The notes under the pieces were generated by a model. It had not been told where the DNA came from. It searched no databases and worked only from the letters and a program-made list of their open reading frames with translations. DNA of 5,226 bases, from assembly GCA_964560765.1 (NCBI GenBank), contig CAZLMG010000071.1, forward strand, positions 1 through 5,226. The letters are read 5' to 3'. Positions 1 to 4,980 of this stretch are shown here, piece after piece. The translations under genes were made by a program, and so were the position numbers. Each line of letters starts with the position of its first letter. Position 1 is the stretch's first letter. Source of the DNA: CAZLMG01 sp964560765. GTDB lineage: Bacteria > Bdellovibrionota_B > Oligoflexia > Oligoflexales > CAZLMG01.

Positions 1-1
1 G

Positions 2-262
2 CTCCGAATACTCTCAGCCAACTATTTCCGATGCTGCGCTTTTCGGATAGGCATATGGCGCCGTACCTCGGTCTTGGAGATGATGATCGCCGTTGTCCAA
101 GGCTTGCCTACGGACGAACCGACACCGACGTGGTCGCCGATGCCGACGTGGTCGCCGATGCGGACATGGTCGCCGATGCCGACGTGGTCGCCGACATCGG
201 AGCCGACCTATGACCCGTATGCGCATCCGGCATATCCTGACGGCAATCCCGAATGCGATTGA
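2..262 (+). CDS. Possible C-terminal end of an upstream gene with PTWSP-type repeats (partial, uncertain)
   Basis: This frame is open from the window edge to a TGA at 260-262, giving 86 residues. Its second half is Pro/Thr/Trp/Ser-rich: four PTWSPM-like hexapeptides come from the 18-bp DNA repeat, followed by a tail such as EPTYDPYAHPAYPDGNPECD. The composition stays coherent after the repeat ends, as in the low-complexity tail of a secreted protein. Its stop lies only 5 bp from the stop of the convergent lipoprotein gene, a common gene-end arrangement. Against it, the first half (about residues 1-40) looks unremarkable, and a second frame (1-213, ending in DVVADAD-type repeats) is also open from the edge. 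An 18-bp repeat keeps all frames open, so openness alone is weak evidence. A TTG at 74 or ATG at 80 could start a short independent ORF, but no convincing ribosome-binding site is seen. I do not recognise a family. Confidence 0.25.
   Translation, partial: LRILSANYFRCCAFRIGIWRRTSVLEMMIAVVQGLPTDEPTPTWSPMPTWSPMRTWSPMPTWSPTSEPTYDPYAHPAYPDGNPECD
125..196. repeat. 18-bp tandem repeat, four units
   Basis: The unit CCGACGTGGTCGCCGATG occurs four times head to tail at 125-142, 143-160, 161-178 and 179-196. Units 1 and 2 are identical, unit 3 differs at two positions, and unit 4 diverges only in its last two bases. Because 18 is divisible by three, the array reads as a hexapeptide in every frame: PTWSPM in one plus frame, DVVADA in another and RRGRRC in the third. 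The near identity of the units points to recent slippage or unequal exchange. There are no spacers, so it is not a CRISPR array. Confidence 0.95.
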
Positions 263-267
263 CGGCA

Positions 268-1080
268 TCAACCGCCTTGAATGACAAAGCAGGCGTTGCG
301 AACGCTGGTGTCACTGATGTCTTGGCATTGGCCAGCAACCTTCACGCTCCAGGCGGCTTCTGACGCGCTGAGCGAGTTGCAGTCGGTTTGCTCATCAACT
401 GCCATGAGGGCGCGATCAGAGTCACACGAATCGCTGCGTCCGTAGATGACGCCGGCACCGAACATTTGCCCCTTCACCTCCATGCAGGCGCGAAAGGGTG
501 TTGTGTCCGAGATATCTTGGCATCGACCGGCAAAGGAAATGCTCCAGGCAGAACCTGAAGTGGCAAATGCGCTGCAGTCCGTGTACCGCGTCACAGTGCC
601 CAGGGCGGCATCAGCGCCGCAGCTATCCGAGCGGGCAAACACGGTACCGACGTTGGGCAATGAACCTTGAGCAAAGATGCAGGCGTTGCGAGCATTGGTG
701 TCCGAGATATCGATGCACTGCCCGCTGACTTTGACGCTCCAAGACGTCTGGCTGGTGCTAAAGGTATTGCAGTCCGTGGATTCCTTGACGATGCCAATGA
801 TGGAATCCGCGTCGCAGCGATCGGAGCGTCCATAGACCGACGCGCCAATGCCGCCTTGGCCGGTGGTGCACACTCGATTGGCAAGGATTTCAGATTCTGT
901 GCGCGTCTCCGTGGTGCCGTTGCGACAGTTGACGCGAAAGGTGCCGTCGGGCAGCCGAACCATCGACTCGACGTCCGAGATACTTTCCAGAACCGACTCG
1001 GTGCTATCCTGAGGAGCCGAGCAGCTCGGCGCCATACTGAGTAGGGCAAGGGACGAGGTGACAAATAGATACCGAAGCAT
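268..1080 (-). CDS. Putative lipoprotein with three four-cysteine 65-residue repeats
   Basis: The product has 270 residues. I chose the ATG at 1078-1080 because an AAAGGAG ribosome-binding site lies 9 bases upstream and the first 20 residues form an export signal (MLRYLFVTSSLALLSMAPSC). Upstream in-frame codons would run into the tRNA gene. The signal ends at Cys20, a likely lipidation site, although the lipobox (APSC) is not canonical. A short linker and a two-Cys segment follow (Cys52, Cys71, with RLPDGTFRVNC and SEILANRVC). Three repeats then occupy about 79-143, 144-208 and 209-270. Each contains the pattern RSDxC, TDC, W-S, GxCxDISDT and AC. Cysteines fall at 89/104/122/134, 154/169/187/199 and 219/234/252/264, with identical spacing of 15, 18 and 12 and a strict period of 65. 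Two disulfides per module are likely outside the cytoplasm. No catalytic motif is seen and I do not recognise the family. It is probably an outer-membrane or periplasmic anchored binding or structural protein. Confidence 0.87.
   Translation of the reverse strand: MLRYLFVTSSLALLSMAPSCSAPQDSTESVLESISDVESMVRLPDGTFRVNCRNGTTETRTESEILANRVCTTGQGGIGASVYGRSDRCDADSIIGIVKESTDCNTFSTSQTSWSVKVSGQCIDISDTNARNACIFAQGSLPNVGTVFARSDSCGADAALGTVTRYTDCSAFATSGSAWSISFAGRCQDISDTTPFRACMEVKGQMFGAGVIYGRSDSCDSDRALMAVDEQTDCNSLSASEAAWSVKVAGQCQDISDTSVRNACFVIQGG
271..846 (-). repeat. Three protein-level 195-bp repeats encoding the four-Cys module
   Basis: The coding sequence is built from three consecutive 195-bp units (65 codons each, the last a few codons shorter). 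The protein consensus is conserved (RSDSC, TDC, AWSVKVAGQC, DISDT, RNAC). The DNA has diverged at many positions, so the duplication is old and maintained by selection on the protein. Copies one and three resemble each other most in the SVKVxGQC and VRNAC or ARNAC segments. Confidence 0.85.
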
Positions 1081-1105
1081 GGGTTGAGACTCCTTTAGTA
1101 GCATT

Positions 1106-1123
1106 TGTATACCGAAATCGGTA
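1106..1123 (-). promoter_or_regulatory. Possible promoter and operator of the Cys-repeat lipoprotein gene
   Basis: On the minus strand a TATACA box (1106-1111) lies 26 bases before the start codon, leaving a short leader that contains the AAAGGAG site. It is overlapped on its upstream side by a perfect 14-bp inverted repeat, TACCGA-AA-TCGGTA on the plus strand (1110-1123). No good -35 box is found at the usual distance. That would fit an activator-dependent promoter, or the -10 match could be chance. The palindrome is seen directly; its role is inferred. Confidence 0.3.
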
Positions 1124-1198
1124 ATCGTGCGGGGTAGTTGCAAGACGCGGGCCGAACGTACCGCGCACAGCCGGATTAGATGTGAGGCAAGGTTTTGG

Positions 1199-1227
1199 TT
1201 GCGGAAGGCGGCAAAACTACCTAATGT
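1199..1227 (+). promoter_or_regulatory. Weak candidate promoter for the tRNA gene
   Basis: TTGCGG (1199-1204) and TAATGT (1222-1227) are separated by 17 bp. Transcription would start about 14 bases before the tRNA 5' end. Both boxes match the sigma-70 consensus only partly. The call rests mainly on spacing and on the need for a promoter between the divergent lipoprotein gene and the tRNA. Confidence 0.22.
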
Positions 1228-1247
1228 AAGGGACTCTTTTCTGGGAT

Positions 1248-1324
1248 GCACCCGTAGCTCAGTTGGATAGAGCATCAGGCTTCGAACCTGAGGGTCGGGC
1301 GTTCGAGTCGCTCCGGGTGCGCCA
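1248..1324 (+). tRNA. tRNA-Arg, anticodon UCG
   Basis: The 77-base gene folds into a full cloverleaf. The acceptor stem GCACCCG pairs with CGGGTGC over all seven positions. The D arm is GCTC/GAGC around AGTTGGATA. The anticodon stem TCAGG/CCTGA encloses the loop CTTCGAA, which gives anticodon TCG at 1282-1284. The T arm is GGGCG/CGCTC (one G-U pair) with loop TTCGAGT. The discriminator is G and the CCA end is encoded at 1322-1324. It should read CGA, and through wobble at position 34 other CGN arginine codons. The gene is single in this window and divergent from the lipoprotein gene. Confidence 0.98.
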
Positions 1325-1346
1325 TCAGCGTCGGCTGTTGGCTTTA
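1321..1346 (+). terminator. Terminator-like hairpin directly after, and overlapping, the tRNA 3' end
   Basis: GCCA (1321-1324, the discriminator plus CCA of the tRNA) can pair with TGGC (1339-1342). CAGC (1326-1329) can pair with GCTG (1334-1337) around a GTCG loop, with one T-T mismatch between the two stems. TTTAT follows at once. This would serve as a short intrinsic terminator of the tRNA transcript. The T tract is only three bases, so efficiency is uncertain. Confidence 0.4.
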
Positions 1347-1434
1347 TACGGCGTCAAGCATCGATAAACCGACTCGGTCATGGACCAAGGCGTCCACTCC
1401 CTCGCGGTTTTCTCGCTTTCCTTGTCTAAAACCA

Positions 1435-1506
1435 ACATCCTCGCAGCTGGACAGAAAATGGCGATTTTTCCTCTATACATCGTCGCAGCTGGTGATCAGC
1501 GTCGGC
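1435..1506. repeat. Short direct repeats in the tRNA to LRR-gene intergenic region
   Basis: ACATCcTCGCAGCTGG (1435-1450) recurs as ACATCgTCGCAGCTGG (1477-1492), 16 bp with one mismatch and a 42-bp offset. Immediately after the second copy, ATCAGCGTCGGC (1495-1506) exactly repeats 1324-1335 at the tRNA end. The 247-bp interval 1325-1571 otherwise contains no ORF I would support. The repeats may be remnants of an older insertion, binding sites, or chance. Confidence 0.6.
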
Positions 1507-1516
1507 CTTATCCTAA

Positions 1517-1559
1517 CCTGAGCCAGTCAGGAATATTTGGATAATCGCTGATAGATCAG
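1517..1559 (+). promoter_or_regulatory. Candidate promoter with two flanking palindromes upstream of the LRR gene
   Basis: GATAAT (1540-1545) matches a -10 box at five of six positions. It lies between two perfect inverted repeats: CCTGA-GCCAG-TCAGG (1517-1531), where the -35 box would be, and CTGAT-AG-ATCAG (1548-1559), around the expected transcription start. No recognisable -35 hexamer is present. The arrangement suits a regulator that binds TGA/TCA half-sites on either side of the promoter. That role is an inference. Confidence 0.3.
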
Positions 1560-1571
1560 TAGAATCTCTCG

Positions 1572-2765
1572 ATGACCCACTTCTTGCCAAACATGTCGTC
1601 AGCCACATTGGCTCTATTCCTGGCATGGATCGCAGTTGCGACGCCATGGCCAAGCGGTACATCTAAAGCCTATGCCATCAGCAACCCAGACCTGAGAAGC
1701 GTCGAACGTTTTTGCGCCGAAAGTCTAGGTGGAAACCCATTGGCAGCCGCTGGGGCTAGACTGAGCGGTGCCCGAGGCCACAATAATGCGGCGATTGACT
1801 TTCCCCGCGATGGCAGTCGCCCGTTTCAACAGCAAGCATGCGTTGAGCATCTGCGGGCCGTCGCCGCAATGGCATCAGAGTCTGATGGCGAATTGGTCGT
1901 GTCAGGTTTGGAGCCCATGTCACTAGAAGTCTTGAGTCTGTTCCACCAGGTGCAAGCGCTGCGACTTAACTGTTACCATCAGAAGCTTGATCTGAGCAGG
2001 ATCTCCGGTCTGACACAGGCCAAAAGTCTGTGGCTCTTAGGTTGTCAAATCGATAGCCTGGAGTTTGTGCGGCCTTTAGTGGCGCTAAGGCAACTTTTGG
2101 TCACGAATGGCCCCGGCGCTCATGTCGCCTTAGACCCGCTAAAGGGCCTTCGATTCCTGCGCGAGCTAAAATTGGATGGCATCCATTTTCCAGACGTATC
2201 GCCACTGTCATACTTGATCTCACTGAGCAAGCTCACTATTCAAGACTCTAATTTGTCGGCACTTACGCCCCTTATGTCATTGACCAACCTTGAGTCTCTG
2301 ACGCTCATTCGCAACCCGTCTTTGAGTGACATTCATGCAGTGCAATTCATGTCCAACCTGACGGGCCTCGATGTTGCTGCGAGTAGCGTCGAGTCCATCG
2401 ATGCAGTCCGCGAATTGTCGTGGTTGGAACTGCTGACCTTAAACCAAAATCGCATACGTTCCATCGAGCCGATTCGGCAACTATCGCGACTGCGCATGCT
2501 GCGAGCTTCCCACAATCTCGTGCAGGACATCAGCCCCATCGCCAGGCGTCAATCCAAAATTCAGATCGTTGACTTATTCTGCAATCCGATTACCGATGCA
2601 GCGGAATTGAATGCGCTTGCTGACCAGGATCTCTTGCCAGTAAATCCGATGAGCTTGACGTGGAATGTGAATCTGGAATCGGGACTGAGCGCGACCGCTA
2701 AAGGCAAAGTTCAACTTGGACGGGCGGACTGCGCGCCCGGCGAGCGCGCAGGGCCGGCATTTTGA
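1572..2765 (+). CDS. Exported leucine-rich-repeat protein (22-residue, internalin/SDS22-like LRRs)
   Basis: The 397-residue product starts with a hydrophobic export signal (about residues 8-24), with possible signal-peptidase sites after AVA (23) or AYA (35). There is no lipobox. Residues 40-115 form a cap region with Cys48 and Cys90. About ten leucine-rich repeats follow from roughly 121 to 349. Those starting at 193, 215, 237, 260, 282, 304 and 326 are regular 22-23-mers of the form LxxLxxLxLxxNxIxxIxPLxx, for example LSWLELLTLNQNRIRSIEPI. LRR solenoids of this type bind proteins or other ligands. The family is widespread in surface proteins and no catalytic motif is present. The C-terminal 50 residues are non-repetitive, and the last about 15 codons are strikingly GC-rich and fold into a hairpin. 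The start at 1572 has no clear ribosome-binding site; ATG 1593 is an alternative that still leaves a signal sequence. The ligand and final location (periplasm, surface or secreted) cannot be told. Confidence 0.93.
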   Translation: MTHFLPNMSSATLALFLAWIAVATPWPSGTSKAYAISNPDLRSVERFCAESLGGNPLAAAGARLSGARGHNNAAIDFPRDGSRPFQQQACVEHLRAVAAMASESDGELVVSGLEPMSLEVLSLFHQVQALRLNCYHQKLDLSRISGLTQAKSLWLLGCQIDSLEFVRPLVALRQLLVTNGPGAHVALDPLKGLRFLRELKLDGIHFPDVSPLSYLISLSKLTIQDSNLSALTPLMSLTNLESLTLIRNPSLSDIHAVQFMSNLTGLDVAASSVESIDAVRELSWLELLTLNQNRIRSIEPIRQLSRLRMLRASHNLVQDISPIARRQSKIQIVDLFCNPITDAAELNALADQDLLPVNPMSLTWNVNLESGLSATAKGKVQLGRADCAPGERAGPAF

Positions 2766-2774
2766 GAATTTTTC
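2730..2774 (+). terminator. GC-rich hairpin at the 3' end of the LRR gene, possible terminator
   Basis: TGCGCGC (2730-2736) pairs perfectly with GCGCGCA (2744-2750) around a seven-base loop, within the last codons of the gene. T-rich sequence follows (TTTT at 2760-2763 and TTTTT at 2770-2774), but nine bases separate the stem from the first T run. It could therefore be an imperfect intrinsic terminator or a transcript-stabilising stem. An alternative pairing, GCCC (2735-2738) with GGGC (2751-2754), is also possible. Confidence 0.4.
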
Positions 2775-2919
2775 GACCAAGTGCGTTCGTCGTCGTGGGT
2801 TCTGATGACCTGCTTCCTTAACTGCCCAAAATAGCATAAGAAAATTCACATTCCTCAATAATCTCGGGCATTGTCCGATACTTAATCGACGAGCAATCGA
2901 GAATATTGTGGAGTACCCC

Positions 2920-4770
2920 GTGCAAAGCAGGGCCATGCGACAAGTGCTTTTCTTGGTGCTGCTGACGGCCCTGCTGAATTGCACCAAATCCAAAAGCGGC
3001 GGCGCGGAATCGTCTGGTCGACCGACCAATGGCGGCGAAGACTTTCCGGGTTACATCGTGCAGATCGATCCCTCGGTCGATACGGTGGCTTCTGCGGGTG
3101 CATTCGGCGTCTTCATCCCCGCGGGCGTGTCACCGGCGGGTACCCTCAGCATCCAGCCCGCATATGTGACGTTTGAAAACAGCGAAAGTTTTGTGCGGCT
3201 AGGCGCCATTGCTGAAGTCAAGATTTTGAACGAAGCGGGGACTCAGCCCATTCTGAGCGGCGCCTATCGTATATCCATTCAACTCGATCCTGCTTGGACT
3301 GCCGAAGCGGGGAGTTTGGGGATCATCGTTCGGGCATTTGATGCGGATGGTGTCATAGAGCTAGAATCAATATTTCCTGTCGATGGCACGACCGTGGTAT
3401 TTCAGGACGGAGATCCTCCGCAGCTCATCCTCGTCACCTCGAAGCCGCATGTGATTGTCGCGGCGGGGCAGATTGCAGCAAATGCGCCAGAACCTGCTTC
3501 CTTGCAACTATCGGCCGGTGGGGCGTTTACTTGCGCCAAGAATGTCCGCGGTGTGGTGAAGTGCTGGGGCAGGAATGAGTGGGGTCAGCTCGGTGTCGGA
3601 AATGCGCAGGATGTCGGCGACAATGCCAATGAGATGGGCCCAAACCTGGTGGCGGTGAATTTGGGTACGGATCGTTACGCAAAGTCCATCACCACGGGCC
3701 GCGCCCATGCTTGCGCCATCCTCGATAACGATCTCTTGAAGTGCTGGGGATATAATATCTTCGGTCAACTAGGGCTTGGGCACACAAACGATGTGGGCTC
3801 GCAAGCGGATGACATGGGCGACAGCTTGCCCTACGTTAATCTCGGCACTGGGCGCACGGTGAAGCAGGTTGCGGCGGGACCATTCCATACCTGTGCCATC
3901 CTCGACAACGACAGAATCAAGTGTTGGGGAGCCGGGCAAAACGGTCGCTTAGGATATGGTAGTACGGACATCGTCGGTGACGGCCCAAGTGAGATGGGTG
4001 ACGATTTGCCATATGTGGATTTGGGTACGGGGCAGACGGCCAAAGCGATTCTAGCAGGCGCCTCGCATAATTGCGCACACCTGGATAACGACACTCTTAA
4101 GTGTTGGGGGAAGAACGATCTTGGTCAATTGGGGCGCGGTGACTCGACGCCTGCTATTGGCGACGAGCCCGGAGAAATGGGCAATGCTTTGGCCCCGGTG
4201 CAGCTCGGAACGGGGCTGAGTATTAAGTCGGTTGGGGGCACGAGCAGTGATGGACACGTCAATTGCGTCATCTTAGATAACGGTACACTGAAGTGTTTCG
4301 GCATCAACAATGCTGGTGAATTGGGTGTCAATCCGAACGATGTCACTTCATTCGGCCTCGATTCCGGAGACATGGGTGACAATCTGCCAGCAGTCAATCT
4401 TGGCTCGGGCCGAACAGCCATTGCCACGGAGTCGAACAACAATCGGACCTGTGCCGTCCTCGACGATGGGACCGTGAAGTGCTGGGGGTACAACTATTAC
4501 GGTGCCCTAGGGCAGGGAGACACTTCTGATACAGCGCCCGAGTATCGAATTGGCGACGAGCTCGATCCCGTTCAGGTGGGAAGCGGTCGCAGCGTGGTAT
4601 CTATGGCGGTCGGGGGGTATTTTACCTGCGTCGTCCTCGACAACAATGCCGTCAAATGCTGGGGCAGCAATACCTACGGTATGCTGGGCCTCGGCGATAC
4701 CGCGGATCGCGGCGACGAACCCGGCGAAATGGGTGATAACCTGCCCTCCGTCAATCTCAGCGAACTATAA
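2920..4770 (+). CDS. Lipoprotein with seven cysteine-paired RCC1 repeats (beta-propeller)
   Basis: The product has 616 residues from GTG 2920, chosen because GGAG lies six bases upstream. ATG 2935 (611 residues) gives a compact signal but lacks a well-spaced site, and GTG 2908 is also in frame. The signal LFLVLLTALLNC provides a lipobox with Cys21. Residues about 45-185 form a beta-rich domain with VASAGAFGVFIPAGVSPAG, reminiscent of ZU5-like domains (weak resemblance). From about 195 to the end there are seven RCC1 repeats with the pattern AGGxxxCAxLDNxxxKCWGxNxxGQLGxGD, then GDEPGEMGDNLPxVNLGTG. Cys pairs at 205/215, 265/275, 325/335, 385/395, 449/459, 511/521 and 570/580 probably form one disulfide per blade. 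Seven repeats make a complete propeller. Blade 5 is aberrant: CFG replaces CWG and a few residues are inserted before its first Cys. RCC1 propellers usually bind proteins; this one lacks a nuclear-type context and should be cell-surface or periplasmic. No enzymatic motif is seen. Confidence 0.95.
   Translation: MQSRAMRQVLFLVLLTALLNCTKSKSGGAESSGRPTNGGEDFPGYIVQIDPSVDTVASAGAFGVFIPAGVSPAGTLSIQPAYVTFENSESFVRLGAIAEVKILNEAGTQPILSGAYRISIQLDPAWTAEAGSLGIIVRAFDADGVIELESIFPVDGTTVVFQDGDPPQLILVTSKPHVIVAAGQIAANAPEPASLQLSAGGAFTCAKNVRGVVKCWGRNEWGQLGVGNAQDVGDNANEMGPNLVAVNLGTDRYAKSITTGRAHACAILDNDLLKCWGYNIFGQLGLGHTNDVGSQADDMGDSLPYVNLGTGRTVKQVAAGPFHTCAILDNDRIKCWGAGQNGRLGYGSTDIVGDGPSEMGDDLPYVDLGTGQTAKAILAGASHNCAHLDNDTLKCWGKNDLGQLGRGDSTPAIGDEPGEMGNALAPVQLGTGLSIKSVGGTSSDGHVNCVILDNGTLKCFGINNAGELGVNPNDVTSFGLDSGDMGDNLPAVNLGSGRTAIATESNNNRTCAVLDDGTVKCWGYNYYGALGQGDTSDTAPEYRIGDELDPVQVGSGRSVVSMAVGGYFTCVVLDNNAVKCWGSNTYGMLGLGDTADRGDEPGEMGDNLPSVNLSEL
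3502..4767 (+). repeat. Seven tandem RCC1-repeat units within the coding sequence
   Basis: The KCWG (once KCFG) motif recurs at intervals of 60, 60, 60, 64, 62 and 59 codons. The first four units therefore keep an exact 180-bp period. Each unit ends in an acidic loop of the type GDxxxEMGDxLPxVxLG, which is as well conserved as the propeller core. The DNA of the units differs at many synonymous positions, so the array is not the result of very recent amplification. Confidence 0.9.
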
Positions 4771-4786
4771 TTTTAGCCGCGGCCTT

Positions 4787-4815
4787 TGCCGAGGCACTGG
4801 GCCTGCGGCATCTTC
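4787..4815 (+). terminator. Hairpin downstream of the RCC1 gene, probable terminator
   Basis: TGCCG-AGGC (4787-4795) pairs with GCCT-G-CGGCA (4801-4810), giving nine base pairs with a single bulged G and an ACTGG loop. TCTTC follows. The position, 17 bases after the TAA stop, fits a terminator, but the T tract is poor. The rest of the 4771-4909 interval shows no gene I can support. Confidence 0.45.
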
Positions 4816-4924
4816 GCGCATTCACTGGCGAATTGCGCTCAGTCGGCAATGCGTCGACGCAGGTGGCTGCAGAGGCGGCGAACAGGTCTCTTTATTCTTA
4901 GCAAGTCTAGGGCCTGTCCCTCTT

Positions 4925-4953
4925 TTGGCTAATTCGTAGTGGTCAGCTAAAAT
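4925..4953 (+). promoter_or_regulatory. Candidate transposase promoter
   Basis: TTGGCT (4925-4930) and TAAAAT (4948-4953) are spaced by exactly 17 bp. They match the sigma-70 boxes at four and five of six positions. The site lies between the inferred IS end and the transposase start, as expected for an insertion sequence that carries its own promoter. It is the best-spaced sigma-70-like site in the window. Confidence 0.5.
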
Positions 4954-4980
4954 ACGTTCGATATTAGTTGATTAGCTGGG

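Noticed and set aside
125..196. CRISPR-like array
   Set aside because: The 18-bp units are directly adjacent with no spacers, so it is a simple tandem repeat.
667..1044. 125-codon open frame on the plus strand
   Set aside because: It is antisense to the Cys-repeat gene, has no ribosome-binding site or recognisable motif, and arises from the gene's codon bias.
591..1064. 157-codon open frame on the minus strand
   Set aside because: It lies wholly inside the lipoprotein gene in another frame, is Arg/Ala/Pro-rich as expected of an out-of-frame reading, and lacks start signals.
1081..1275. N-terminal extension of the Cys-repeat lipoprotein up to 1275
   Set aside because: It would overlap the tRNA gene on the opposite strand, destroy the clear signal peptide, and ignore the strong AAAGGAG site before the ATG at 1080.
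1301..1324. Phage or island attachment site in the tRNA 3' end
   Set aside because: No second copy of the tRNA 3' sequence and no integrase gene are visible in the window. Only the weaker short repeats beside it are reported.
2845..2882. Promoter for the RCC1 gene (TTCACA at 2845, GATACT at 2877)
   Set aside because: Each hexamer resembles a consensus box, but they are 26 bp apart and no properly spaced pair was found in 2766-2919.
2574..3029. 151-codon open frame on the minus strand across the LRR/RCC1 gene boundary
   Set aside because: It overlaps two well-supported genes and the intergenic region on the opposite strand, and shows no domain or start signal.
3508..4493. Several minus-strand open frames of 68-122 codons
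   Set aside because: They recur with the 180-bp RCC1 unit and are antisense shadows of the repeat array.
4550..4939. 129-codon plus-strand frame running past the RCC1 stop
   Set aside because: It is an out-of-frame reading of the last RCC1 repeats, the hairpin and the IS end, with no family features.
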